The notes beneath the pieces are model-generated. The model saw nothing but the letters and a program-made list of their open reading frames with translations, had not been told where the DNA came from and made no database searches. Position numbers and translations under genes: made by a program. This document shows, piece by piece, positions 51,322-59,846 of a stretch of 64,000 nt of DNA; positions within the stretch are counted from its first letter, which is position 1; each line of letters begins with the position of its first letter. This stretch comes from Denitrobaculum sp965232285 (GTDB lineage: Bacteria > Pseudomonadota > Alphaproteobacteria > Kiloniellales > Kiloniellaceae): the NCBI GenBank assembly GCA_965232285.1, contig CBDDPL010000004.1, forward strand, positions 1,240,001 through 1,304,000. The letters run 5' to 3'.

Positions 51322-51939
51322 TTACTGTTCCACGCCAGCGCGTAGCATCTGCACGAAGGTCCGGGCGATCTCCCCCGGATTGCGGCCGTTGGGCTTGTAC
51401 CAGCGCGGGGCATAGTTCAGGGCACCAAGCAGGCTGAGGCGAAAGAGGCTGCGGTCGACAGCCGCGGGCAGTTCCAGATCGTCGATGAGTTGCCGGAAGA
51501 CTTCCTCGTAGCCATTGCGCTGGTCGTTGAGCCGCTTCTGCAGGTCCGGGGAAACGCGGGAGATATCGGCCAGGACCACGCCGGCGAAGTCATCCGCTTC
51601 CAGGATGGCGCCCATGTGGGCGGCGCAGGCGGCTTCCAGGCGCAGCCAGGGGTCGCTTTCCTTCTCCATCGCCCGCCGGACGGAAGCGTTGATCTGCTTC
51701 AGCCCCTCGTCGTGCACCGCCGACATCAGGTCTTCCTTGGAGAGGAAGTGATAGTAGATCGAGCCGGCGAGGATTCCGGCCTCGCTGGCGATCTTGCGCA
51801 TGGAGGTGGCGGCATAGCCATTCTCGCGCAGTTGGCGCGCCGCGGCCGCAATGACCTGGGCGCGCCGGTTGTCGGAGCGCTGGACACCGTTGCCGCCTGA
51901 GGCGTCGGAGGCCGAAGCGGGAGAAGCTTTACTGTCCAT
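51322..51939 (-). CDS. TetR family regulator
   Basis: 205 residues. HTH: RRAQVIAAAARQLRENGYAATSMRKIASEAGILAGSIYYHFLSKEDLMSAVHDEGL. C-terminal TetR_C domain. Convergent with the SDR; target not known. Confidence 0.9.
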   Translation of the reverse strand: MDSKASPASASDASGGNGVQRSDNRRAQVIAAAARQLRENGYAATSMRKIASEAGILAGSIYYHFLSKEDLMSAVHDEGLKQINASVRRAMEKESDPWLRLEAACAAHMGAILEADDFAGVVLADISRVSPDLQKRLNDQRNGYEEVFRQLIDDLELPAAVDRSLFRLSLLGALNYAPRWYKPNGRNPGEIARTFVQMLRAGVEQ

Positions 51940-52012
51940 CTACCAGACTTTGTTGGCCGTCAGGCGGCGAGTGTTTCAGCGTCACGATGTCGTAAACGCT
52001 GCGGGCCAGCGA

Positions 52013-53089
52013 TTAGACCACTTCGTTCCTAACCGCAGGTTCGGCTTCGATCAAGCCGTGTTTTTTCAAGCTATTCCTGAGTTGGTGGTAGCTCAAGGAG
52101 AGATAGGCCGCGGTGGCCTTCTGATTGAAGCGGTTGGCGGCCAGCGCCTCTGAGAGAAGAGCATGCTCGTAGTCCATCACCTTTTCCCTTAAGTCAAAGG
52201 GACCATCCGAAGGGGCAGCGCTGCGCGCGGGGTGAGCGGCGGGTGCCTCGACGACCGGGGCCTGCGGCCCGGAGGGCTGCGGTGCGGGCGTATTCTGTCG
52301 CCGCGCTTGCGGCCGGAAGGGAGAATCGAAGGGATCGAGCAGGAGGTCTGAAATCTCCTGGCCTTCCTGGCCGTGCGCGGTGGCACGCTCGACGACGTTG
52401 CGCAGCTCGCGGATATTGCCGGGCCAGGCATGCGCCTCGAGCTGCTCGAGCGCTGACTCCGTGAAGCCAGGGAAGTCCTCCCAGCCCAGTTCCAGCGCCA
52501 TGTTGCGGCCGAAGTAGCTGCCGAGCAGCGCTACATCGCCGGCCCGGTGACGCAGGGGCGGCAGGGTCACCACGTCGAAGGCCAGGCGGTCGAGCAGATC
52601 CGCCCTGAAGCGCCCTTCGGTGGCGGCGCTTGGCAGGTCTTCGTTGGTGGCGCCGACGACGCGGACGTCGACCTCCAGGGTCGTGCTGCCGCCGACACGT
52701 TCCATCTCGCCATACTCGATGACCCGCAGGATCTTCTCCTGCACCGCCAGGCTGGCGTTGGCGATCTCATCGAGAAACAGTGTGCCCTGATGAGCCAGCT
52801 CGAAGCGGCCGATCCGGCGTTTGAGCGCGCCGGTGAAGGCGCCGGCCTCATAGCCGAAGAGTTCGGTCTCGATCAGCGTTTCGGACAGGGCAGCGCAGTT
52901 GAGCTTGATGAAGGGGCCGTCCCAGCGCTTGGACAGAAAATGGACCCGGGCGGCGGCCAGCTCCTTGCCCGTGCCGCGTTCCCCGACGACAAGCACCGGT
53001 CGCTCCAGCGGCGCGACGCGGGAGATGTGCTCGATCGCTTCGAGAAAAGCGCGCGATTGGCCGATGGGTGAGGGGAGTTCGCGTTGCAT
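52013..53089 (-). CDS. pspF: Psp operon transcriptional activator
   Basis: 358 residues. A sigma-54 activator with no N-terminal sensor: AAA+ domain from residue about 5 (IGQSRAFLEAIEHISRVAPLERPVLVVGERGTGKELAAARVHF; GYEAGAFTGALKRR, the sigma-54 contact loop; TLFLDEIANASL). C-terminal Fis-type HTH (ALLSEALAANRFNQKATAAYLSLSYHQLRNSLKKHGL). The linker of about 60 residues is longer than in E. coli. It is divergent from the psp operon and should be held inactive by PspA. Confidence 0.93.
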   Translation of the reverse strand: MQRELPSPIGQSRAFLEAIEHISRVAPLERPVLVVGERGTGKELAAARVHFLSKRWDGPFIKLNCAALSETLIETELFGYEAGAFTGALKRRIGRFELAHQGTLFLDEIANASLAVQEKILRVIEYGEMERVGGSTTLEVDVRVVGATNEDLPSAATEGRFRADLLDRLAFDVVTLPPLRHRAGDVALLGSYFGRNMALELGWEDFPGFTESALEQLEAHAWPGNIRELRNVVERATAHGQEGQEISDLLLDPFDSPFRPQARRQNTPAPQPSGPQAPVVEAPAAHPARSAAPSDGPFDLREKVMDYEHALLSEALAANRFNQKATAAYLSLSYHQLRNSLKKHGLIEAEPAVRNEVV

Positions 53090-53231
53090 GATCGCACGGT
53101 ATCACAAATAGCTATTTAATAGCAAAAAACACTAAAAAGTTAAATTTTTCGTCAATTCGTTAGAGGTGACTCAATCGATAGAAATTCAGTTTTTCTAAAT
53201 ATATACAATCATTTATGTGATTTTCTCGAGT

Positions 53232-53248
53232 TTGGCACGGTCTCTGCA
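53232..53248 (+). promoter_or_regulatory. Sigma-54 promoter of the psp operon
   Basis: TTGGCACGGTCTCTGCA: GG (53234-53235) and GC (53246-53247) are exactly 10 bases apart, matching YTGGCACGrNNNTTGCW with one mismatch. It lies 40 bases before the first psp gene and is preceded by a long AT-rich stretch (53110-53225) fit for PspF sites and bending. Confidence 0.85.
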
Positions 53249-53289
53249 GTTAACAGGTCACGAAACACGGACTCAAAGGGAAAGCATCA

Positions 53290-53499
53290 ATGTCGTACCA
53301 GGACTATTCCGATGAACCGCGCTACAGGGAAAGTCGTCGCTATTACGGGCAGCGACACGATAGCGCCGCGCGCGAAGATGATCTGCGCACGCTGTGCCGT
53401 AAGACCCTGCGGCGGGCGAACCAGGCTATGACGCCGAGCAGCAGCCGCCATTGGATGATCTTCGCGGCGGGCGTCGTGGTCGGTCTGATCCTCGGCTAG
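53290..53499 (+). CDS. Small membrane protein, first gene of the psp operon
   Basis: 69 residues: a charged N-terminus (MSYQDYSDEPRYRESRRYYGQRHD) and a single C-terminal hydrophobic segment HWMIFAAGVVVGLILG. Placed directly after the sigma-54 promoter and before pspA. Not recognised as a known Psp protein; the tail-anchored layout suggests a stress-sensor or membrane-adaptor role. Confidence 0.8.
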   Translation: MSYQDYSDEPRYRESRRYYGQRHDSAAREDDLRTLCRKTLRRANQAMTPSSSRHWMIFAAGVVVGLILG

Positions 53500-53576
53500 G
53501 CGCTGCCTCCTCAAGAGATAAAACCCATGCCGCACACCCTCTGGCGCGGCTCGCACAAGCATTCCGGAGCGAAGTC

Positions 53577-54293
53577 ATGAGTATCTTTTCCCGTCTGACC
53601 GACATCATCAATTCCAACATCACCTCGATCCTGGATCGGGCCGAGGATCCGGCCAAGATCATCCGACTGATTATCCAGGAGATGGAAGACACGCTGGTCG
53701 AGGTCCGCAGCAATGCGGCGCGCAATATCGCCGACAAGAAGGAAGTCGAGCGCAAGCTGGCCAAGCTTATCGAAGCCCAGGCGGAGTGGGAGCGCCGGGC
53801 TGAAATCGCCCTCACCAAGGGGCGGGAAGACCTGGCCAAGGGTGCCCTGCTCGAGAAGGCGAAGCTGGTCGATGCGGTCGCGGTGATGCGCGAAGACCTC
53901 GAGCACATCGAGGAGGCGCTCGCCCGCGGTGACGAGGATATCGCGAAGCTGCAGGCCAAGCTGACGGAAGCCAAGGCGAAGCAGAAGGGCATGACCACGC
54001 GTCACGACTCTGCGGCCTCGCGCCTGAAGGTCCGCCAGACTCTCTACGACGGTCGTGTCGACGACGCTCTCGGCCGCTTCGAACAGTTGGAAAAGAAACT
54101 GGACGAGGCCGAGGGAAGGGTGGAAGCTTTCGACGTCGGTCAGCGCAAGACCCTGGCGCAGGAGATCGTCGAACTCGAGGTCGAGGATGCCATCGATGCC
54201 GAGATGGCGGCCCTGAAAGATCGCCTGGCTAAGAAGAGTGCCCCATCTTCAAAGGGTGACCTGCCCAAGAAGGGTGCCGGGAAAAAAGGATAA
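53577..54293 (+). CDS. pspA: Phage shock protein A
   Basis: 238 residues. MSIFSRLTDIINSNITSILDRAEDPAKIIRLIIQEMEDTLVEVRSNAARNIADKKEVERKL: the PspA/Vipp1 (IM30) pattern, long coiled coil after that. Binds inner-membrane damage and inhibits PspF. ATG 53577; the frame is open upstream. The C-terminus has a Lys-rich tail absent in E. coli. Confidence 0.96.
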   Translation: MSIFSRLTDIINSNITSILDRAEDPAKIIRLIIQEMEDTLVEVRSNAARNIADKKEVERKLAKLIEAQAEWERRAEIALTKGREDLAKGALLEKAKLVDAVAVMREDLEHIEEALARGDEDIAKLQAKLTEAKAKQKGMTTRHDSAASRLKVRQTLYDGRVDDALGRFEQLEKKLDEAEGRVEAFDVGQRKTLAQEIVELEVEDAIDAEMAALKDRLAKKSAPSSKGDLPKKGAGKKG

Positions 54294-54298
54294 GGCCG

Positions 54299-54532
54299 AT
54301 GGAGTTGGTCGCACTTCTTCAAACACCTCTGATTATCTTCCTGTCGGTCGTGGCGCCGGTCTGGATCGTGGTGCACTACTTTACCCGCTGGCGGACCGCG
54401 AAAACCCTGTCCAGGGATGACGAGCAGACTCTGTCAGAACTCTGGGAGTCGGCCGCGAAGATGGAGGATCGCATTCACACGCTGGAGCAGATCCTCGATG
54501 CGGAATCGCCGGGCTGGAGGTCGAGACAATGA
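54299..54532 (+). CDS. pspB: Phage shock protein B
   Basis: 77 residues: a single membrane helix (ALLQTPLIIFLSVVAPVWIVVHYFTRW) and an amphipathic C-terminal part (DEQTLSELWESAAKMEDRIHTLEQILDAESPGW). Typical PspB. 5 bases after pspA and overlapping pspC by 4. Confidence 0.93.
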   Translation: MELVALLQTPLIIFLSVVAPVWIVVHYFTRWRTAKTLSRDDEQTLSELWESAAKMEDRIHTLEQILDAESPGWRSRQ

Positions 54533-55002
54533 ACCAGGGATGGCATGAGTCGCGCGCGCAAGGTGCCCCCGGGAGAGGGTCCCACGAAAGAGGAGCGGGT
54601 GGGCATGGCCGGCAGAATCATAGCCGCGTGCGCCTCTATCGCACCTCGGGCGGGCAGGCCCGGCTGGCCGGCGTCTGCGGCGGCATCGCCAACTACTTCG
54701 GTATCTCGCCCTTCTGGGTCCGCCTGGCCACGATCGTCAGCGCAGTCTTTTTCACCATCCCGACCTTCGGCGGCTATCTGCTTCTGACGCTGGTTCTCGA
54801 TCGGGAGCCGGAAGACCTCTACGAGAGCCCCGAGCAGGAGGAGTTCTGGCAGTCCCTGCACAGGGAACCGGCACAGACCCTGGCCAGTCTCGACAAGAAA
54901 TTCCGCTCCATGGAGCTTCGCCTGCGCCGCATCGAAGCGCAGGTCACTTCCCCGGGTTACCGCATGGACCGGGATCTGAGGGATTCCGGGCGCGAAATTT
55001 AG
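54529..55002 (+). CDS. pspC: Phage shock protein C
   Basis: 157 residues. PspC domain: VRLYRTSGGQARLAGVCGGIANYFGISPFWVRLATIVSAVFFTIPTFGGYLLLTLVLD, then a long charged C-terminal part with a coiled coil. N-terminal 30 residues are Gly/His/Arg-rich. ATG 54529 overlaps pspB. Confidence 0.93.
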   Translation: MNQGWHESRAQGAPGRGSHERGAGGHGRQNHSRVRLYRTSGGQARLAGVCGGIANYFGISPFWVRLATIVSAVFFTIPTFGGYLLLTLVLDREPEDLYESPEQEEFWQSLHREPAQTLASLDKKFRSMELRLRRIEAQVTSPGYRMDRDLRDSGREI

Positions 55003-55078
55003 ACAACCCGTTCAGGTTCAAAAAGCTCAATCCATTCATATGCCATGGAGCCTGTTCGTCGAACGAGGAGGGAGTGTC

Positions 55079-55195
55079 ATGCCGAAGTTAGCGACCGGGT
55101 TTGTTTGTCGTCGGCTCTTGCTGTCCGCGGCGCTGATCGTTGCATTCTCGTTGCTGTCTTACCTTATCCTGCTCGCCGCGGTGGCGGCATCCTGA
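55079..55195 (+). CDS. Tiny membrane protein after pspC
   Basis: 38 residues: an N-terminal MPKLATGFVCRR and one hydrophobic helix to the end (LLLSAALIVAFSLLSYLILLAAVAAS). GAGGAGGGAG lies 7 bases before ATG 55079, a perfect ribosome site. It follows pspC by 76 bases on the same strand, in the position of E. coli pspD. Too short for typical gene finders. Confidence 0.75.
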   Translation: MPKLATGFVCRRLLLSAALIVAFSLLSYLILLAAVAAS

Positions 55196-55560
55196 GAGCC
55201 TCGTTAAGAACCCTGTGTCGAAGGCCGGTCAGGTCGTGGGGCGGCCAGGCAATCCGGCCAAGGAAGCCGGCCAAACAATCGCGGCGCCGTAGGACTGAGG
55301 TAGGTGGTCTGCGCTGCCTGCCGGCAGGCCTCGGGTCTTTGACGGACAGATCGATCCGTGAAAATAGACCGCCGTTAGGGTTTTAAATCTACCTGTAAAA
55401 AGCCGTGAAAAATCACTTGGTGACTACCTTGCCAATCGCCTGACGGCGGACTGCAGTTTTCGCTGGTATTCCCATTAAAGTCTTTCCGGTTCTCGTGCCG
55501 ATTTCCGATTAGTTTTGTCTGCTCCTGTTTTGCTGGAGCAGTTTCCGCTTGCTGCGGCCG
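55196..55560. other. Intergenic region after psp operon, hairpin only
   Basis: About 365 bases with no gene recognised. CTGCTCC (55519-55525) pairs with GGAGCAG (55535-55541) around a 9-nt loop, followed by TTTCC; a weak terminator, close to the stop of the convergent gene at 55561. Confidence 0.45.
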
Positions 55561-56316
55561 TTAAGCGAGGAGCGCCTTGGCGCCTTCGCTCTGCCGATTT
55601 AGCCACCACTGCATGTCCGTCAGCAGTTGATTGCGGTGCATCCACAGCAGGCAGAAGGCACAGCTACCCCGGAAGGAATTCAGCCACTCGACGCCCGGCT
55701 CCACGTTGGTGTAGCCATAGCGTGCCGCGACACCCTTCGCCGCGATCTTGGGCTCGATAAAGCTGTAGGTGTAGCGTGTCTCCCAACGGCTGTAGGCGAG
55801 GACCCTGGAGATCCGCGGCAGCAGGCTCGAGAGCCCCGTGCCGCGATAATCCGGCCGATACCAGGCGGCGCCGCTGAAGCAGACGGGTCCGGTGATCTGC
55901 GTGGCCGAAGGGGCTTCGCAGATCGCGAGTTCCTCCGGGAACATCGTGGCGTCCGGGTGCTCGTAGGCCAAACGAAGGGACTCGAACTCCGTCTTGAAGT
56001 TGGTTCCGGTCCAATCGTAGAAGCGTGCGCACTGTGTCGCCACGATATCGCCGCGATGATCCCGGCCCGAGATCCAGAAGGATGTTTCGGGTGACATATT
56101 ATTGACCCGGGGATCGTACATCGGCGTGAGCGGATACCAGGAGGCCGACTGGGTCTTGTTAAAGGCCAGCAGTGCCTCGAAGTCGTGCTCGATGGTCAAT
56201 TCCAATCCGTGGCCATCGGCAGCCTTGGCCGCTGCTGTGAAGAATCGCTCGAGCAGGGAAAGCGGTCCGAATTCGAGCTCGACCTGTCTGCAAAGGTCGT
56301 TGGTCGTCCGTTTCAT
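55561..56316 (-). CDS. GNAT-fold acyltransferase-like protein
   Basis: 251 residues. The acetyl-CoA-like motif YRPDYRGTGLSSLLPRISRVLAYSRW and following IAAKGVAARYGYTNVEP resemble GNAT, but the N-terminal half (DFEALLAFNKTQSASWYPLTPMYDPRVNN) is not typical. It may be an autoinducer-like or amino-acid acyltransferase. ATG 56316. Confidence 0.6.
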   Translation of the reverse strand: MKRTTNDLCRQVELEFGPLSLLERFFTAAAKAADGHGLELTIEHDFEALLAFNKTQSASWYPLTPMYDPRVNNMSPETSFWISGRDHRGDIVATQCARFYDWTGTNFKTEFESLRLAYEHPDATMFPEELAICEAPSATQITGPVCFSGAAWYRPDYRGTGLSSLLPRISRVLAYSRWETRYTYSFIEPKIAAKGVAARYGYTNVEPGVEWLNSFRGSCAFCLLWMHRNQLLTDMQWWLNRQSEGAKALLA

Positions 56317-56610
56317 GGTTTTCTCCTTAGATGGTTTTCGCTCAAAATTGCTATTATTGAGCTGTATAAAAATCTATTCTTCACCTATAACGCGTGCAAA
56401 AAGGTTTATCGGTAGAAAAGATGTTTTTATTAATCGCAAAAAGAGTGTTTTCTTTTGCTGTTTACTTCAGGTTGATCCCGTTTGTTTTGCGTTGCCGCGC
56501 ACTGGTGTGGCGGGCAGGAGAGCGCTATTGATTGCGCCCGCGGGAGCAAGCGGGCAGTCTGCGCGCGGCCGACGGCACGGCTACTGAATTCGAAGCGGGG
56601 AAAATCCTTT

Positions 56611-57513
56611 ATGGAAGCGTGGGTTGTCATAACCATTGCGGCTGCCTTTCTGCAGAATCTGCGCTCCGCTTTGCAGAAACACATGAAGGAACGGGTCTCC
56701 ACTTCAGGCGCGACCTATGCGCGCTTTTGTTTCGCCTTTCCCTTTGCGATCCTTTATGTGCTGGGTCTGGTGCAAGTCGGCGGTTTCGAGCTGCCGGCAC
56801 CCGGGCCGCAGTTCTGGCTCTACGCTGCGATCGGTGGCGCCGCGCAGATCTTTGCCACCGCTTTACTGGTCTCGCTCTTTTCCTTCAGGAACTTCGCGGT
56901 CGGCACGGCCTATTCCAAAACCGAAACCGTACAGACGGCGCTGATCGGGATCGTCATTCTCAGCGACCCCCTCAGCTTCGCCGCGGCGGCGGGTATTCTG
57001 ATCAGTCTGGCGGGGGTTTTCGCACTCTCCATGGCCAAGGGGGCGTTCGATCTCAAGACCTTGCTCTTTAGCTGGTTCCAGAGAACCGCCCTGATCGGCA
57101 TTGCCTCCGGCACCTTCTTCGGAATTTCCGCCGTGTCCTATCGGGCGGCATCGCTGTCGTTGGGCGGAGAAGGGGTAATCATCCAGGCCGCCTTCACCCT
57201 GGCCTGTGTCACCGTGATGCAGACCCTTGCCATGTCCGTCTATCTGTGCCTGCGCGAACCTGGTCAGATCACGGCGGTGATCAAAACCTGGCGCTCTGCC
57301 CTGGGTGTCGGCCTGAGCGGCATGCTGGCCTCGGCCTGTTGGTTTACCGCCATGACCCTGCAGAATGCCGCCTATGTCCGCGCCCTGGGACAGGTCGAAC
57401 TGGTCTTCACCTTTGCTGCCTCCTATTTCTTTTTCCGCGAACGCCCGAACCTGATCGAGGTGACGGGTATTCTCCTGTTGATCGGCGGCGTTCTCGTTCT
57501 CTTGTTGGGTTAG
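56611..57513 (+). CDS. EamA/DMT family transporter
   Basis: 300 residues with ten hydrophobic helices in two repeats of five (first EamA repeat to about 150, second 155-300). LQNLRSALQKHM and ALGQVELVFTFAASYFFFRERPNLIEVTGILLLIGGVLVLL are the family edges. ATG 56611; an in-frame start at 56482 would add 43 unlikely residues. Confidence 0.9.
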   Translation: MEAWVVITIAAAFLQNLRSALQKHMKERVSTSGATYARFCFAFPFAILYVLGLVQVGGFELPAPGPQFWLYAAIGGAAQIFATALLVSLFSFRNFAVGTAYSKTETVQTALIGIVILSDPLSFAAAAGILISLAGVFALSMAKGAFDLKTLLFSWFQRTALIGIASGTFFGISAVSYRAASLSLGGEGVIIQAAFTLACVTVMQTLAMSVYLCLREPGQITAVIKTWRSALGVGLSGMLASACWFTAMTLQNAAYVRALGQVELVFTFAASYFFFRERPNLIEVTGILLLIGGVLVLLLG

Positions 57514-57605
57514 AGTCGCTCACAGCTTAAGATCTCTGGAGGCGCGAAGTTCTTGCCGCGCGCGGGTGGACGGGGGTGGAATTGCCGTGGAGGTCTGTTA
57601 GGGGC

Positions 57606-58295
57606 ATGTCTGAAAAGACGGGCGAAACCGTGTCGGGGCTTGAGCGGATCTTCGTGTGGGATCTTCCGACGCGGCTGTTTCACTGGTGTCTTGTTTTGCT
57701 GGTGGGGGCTTCCTGGCTGACCGGCGAGATGGGGGAGATGGAATGGCACATGCGCTCCGGCATCGCGATCCTGGCGCTGCTGCTGTTCCGGCTGCTCTGG
57801 GGATTTTTCGGCAGCACGACGGCGCGCTTCAGTGACTTTCTGAAACCTCCGGCGGCGGCTCTTGGCTATGCGCGCGATCTCGCAGCCGGGCAGGCCACCC
57901 GTTATCTCGGACATAATCCGCTGGGTGGCTGGATGGTTGTTGTGCTGCTGCTTCTGTTGCTGTTTCAGGCGGGTACTGGCCTCTTCGCCAATGACGATAT
58001 CTTCACCGAGGGCCCGCTCTATCACCTGGTGACCAAGTCCACCTCAGACTGGTTGACGGTGATCCATAAGACCCTCTTCGACGCTCTGCTGGCCTGTGTG
58101 GCGCTGCATGTTGCCGCGGCTGTTTTTTATCTGTTGGCGAAGAAGGAAAATCTGTTCCTGCCGATGATCCATGGCTGGAAAAGGCTGGACAGAGCGGAAG
58201 GAGAGGGAGGGCCGATGATCCGCGGTCTTTTGCCGGCTCTTGCCGCCCTGGCCGTCGCAGCGGCCGCGGTCTGGGCGCTTCTCACCTATGCCTAG
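57606..58295 (+). CDS. Cytochrome b561-type membrane protein
   Basis: 229 residues, four main helices with His ligands (TRLFHWCLVLLV, MEWHMRSGIAI, VIHKTLFDALLACVALHVAAAVFYLL). Prokaryotic b561 / Ni-Fe hydrogenase b subunit type. ATG 57606 (AGGGG upstream, also GGAGGT). Next to the convergent cytochrome c' gene, with which such b561 proteins are commonly paired. Confidence 0.88.
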   Translation: MSEKTGETVSGLERIFVWDLPTRLFHWCLVLLVGASWLTGEMGEMEWHMRSGIAILALLLFRLLWGFFGSTTARFSDFLKPPAAALGYARDLAAGQATRYLGHNPLGGWMVVVLLLLLLFQAGTGLFANDDIFTEGPLYHLVTKSTSDWLTVIHKTLFDALLACVALHVAAAVFYLLAKKENLFLPMIHGWKRLDRAEGEGGPMIRGLLPALAALAVAAAAVWALLTYA

Positions 58296-58423
58296 GTCAG
58301 ATCAGGTTTGGTCGGAATCGGCGCAGGCGATCTGCCGTGCTTGCGACTCTGATCCAATTCTTTGAAGGAGAGTGGGTGAGGCGGTGCCGGCGGGAGATTG
58401 CTGAAAGGGTCCGTTGAAAGTAA

Positions 58424-58454
58424 CGCGGGCTGCAGCATGATACCGCAGCCCGCG
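58424..58454 (-). terminator. Hairpin between b561 and cytochrome c' genes
   Basis: CGCGGGCTGC (58424-58433) pairs with GCAGCCCGCG (58445-58454). It lies just after the stop of the cytochrome c' gene (58474); TTACTTTC follows on the minus strand. Confidence 0.65.
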
Positions 58455-58473
58455 CATTCAGATTGCCTCGCGT

Positions 58474-58938
58474 CTACTTGTCGCGGTTGGCGTCGTGGCA
58501 GCCCTTGCAGGTCTTACCGAGCGCGCCGAGCTGCTTTCCGGCCGCCGCCATGTCCCCGGCTGCAGCCAGGTCGGCGAGCTTGGTGGCTTCCGTTTCCATG
58601 GCCTTCAGGCCTGCGGCAAACTTGTCCCAGTCCTTCCAGACGTTCGCATTGGCCGTGGTCTTTTCACTGCCTTTGTCATGGGTGTCCTGCCTGAAGGCGG
58701 CCGGCGCCAGGGTCGCGGCGGCGGCGATACCTCGGGCATGGGCAGCGAGGGCGTCTTTATGCTCGACCTGGCCTTTGATGATAAGGGCCGAAGCCTTCAT
58801 ATTCCCCCCGACCGTCGACATCAGTGCCTTGCGATACTGAATGGCGGCATCCGGCTCAGTCTCGGCCATGACCCCACCGGCCATCAGCACACAGGCTGCC
58901 AGAATGCTCACAGATGTCAACTGTAGGAACCTTTTCAT
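58474..58938 (-). CDS. Cytochrome c'
   Basis: 154 residues. Signal peptide (VSILAACVLMAGGVMA), four-helix bundle, and C-terminal heme site CKGCH (Cys144, Cys147, His148), as in cytochrome c'. A pentacoordinate heme may bind NO. Convergent with the b561 gene. Confidence 0.92.
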   Translation of the reverse strand: MKRFLQLTSVSILAACVLMAGGVMAETEPDAAIQYRKALMSTVGGNMKASALIIKGQVEHKDALAAHARGIAAAATLAPAAFRQDTHDKGSEKTTANANVWKDWDKFAAGLKAMETEATKLADLAAAGDMAAAGKQLGALGKTCKGCHDANRDK

Positions 58939-59334
58939 GATCTCCCTCCTGATCTTTCCACCTCTTGAAGCCGGCCCGCGGGCGCAAGCCGGTACAAGAA
59001 AAACACCTGGGCAATGGCAATTATTCCGCAGTGGTGAGATTTTTTCGCGGGAGATGGAGTGAATGCCATGAAGCTTGACCGCAGCACACGACCGCTTGAG
59101 CAGTCTTGACGGGCAATCCCTCTCAGGGGCTTCCTTTATTCTAAATAAATATTGTTAAAATCTGTGGTATAGATAAAATTTCAGCAACTTATTTGGTTAA
59201 ATTTATCATGATTAACCGAACATCTTCATTTTAAATAATATTACGATAAATAAAAAATAATAATTTAGTTGAAGTTATCATTTAAATTCTGTAACCATAT
59301 GTTCATTCTTCAATGTATGGAGAGGGGCGATTTT
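58939..59334. other. AT-rich intergenic region
   Basis: About 395 bases. 59130-59320 is very AT-rich (runs of AAATAA, TTTAAATAATATT), far from the window's GC level. It may hold strong promoters or be recently acquired. No gene seen. GGAGAGGGG at 59319-59327 is the ribosome site of the next small gene. Confidence 0.6.
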
Positions 59335-59529
59335 ATGATGTTTTCGGGGCTCCAAGCTGTTGATGACCAGGTAGCGGTATCGGCACAGACAGATCTAGCG
59401 CAAAACATGATTACCACCATGGGCCGGGATGCGGCGATCAGCGCCTGCTGGGCGAACGAGTGGTTCGGTGTGCTCGAGGAAATTTATGCCTTGGATCGTT
59501 CACCACAGGCGGAAGCCGTGGGGGCCTGA
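59335..59529 (+). CDS. Small orphan protein
   Basis: 64 residues: MMFSGLQAVDDQVAVSAQTDLAQNMITTMGRDAAISACWANEWFGVLEEIYALDRSPQAEAVGA. No family. Start ATG 59335 fits the ribosome site seven bases away. Next small gene follows after 5 bases, so they may form an operon. Confidence 0.65.
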   Translation: MMFSGLQAVDDQVAVSAQTDLAQNMITTMGRDAAISACWANEWFGVLEEIYALDRSPQAEAVGA

Positions 59530-59534
59530 TCGCG

Positions 59535-59714
59535 ATGGTGATCGATGCGAAACTGTCGGAAGGCTATGTCGTGCTCTGCGACGAGCGTAGCGAAATGCAT
59601 AGCTTTCTGATCGAATCACTGGGACTCTCGGTCGAGTGCCCTCACTGCGGTTCGACCGCGCTGGCGACCGATCTGGCCACCGAGTTTTATCTGTCGGGCC
59701 AAGCTGCGGCCTGA
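59535..59714 (+). CDS. Small orphan protein with CxxC
   Basis: 59 residues: acidic, with VECPHCGSTALATD, a single zinc-ribbon-like CxxC. No family recognised. Start ATG 59535 has weak ribosome site. A strong terminator follows at 59769. Confidence 0.6.
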   Translation: MVIDAKLSEGYVVLCDERSEMHSFLIESLGLSVECPHCGSTALATDLATEFYLSGQAAA

Positions 59715-59768
59715 CGTTCAGAGCAAACCTTCAAAGGTATAGCGTTTAAGCTGCTTAAAATTGCACTG

Positions 59769-59799
59769 CCCCTAAATCAGCCTGCTGCTGATTTAGGGG
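59769..59799 (+). terminator. Rho-independent terminator after small orphan genes
   Basis: CCCCTAAATCAGC pairs perfectly with GCTGATTTAGGGG (13 bp, 5-nt loop CTGCT), followed by TTAATTTTG. Works for the + strand; may serve both directions. Confidence 0.8.
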
Positions 59800-59846
59800 T
59801 TAATTTTGTTGATCTTGCGAGACGCACAGACGCTATTCGGATTGGT

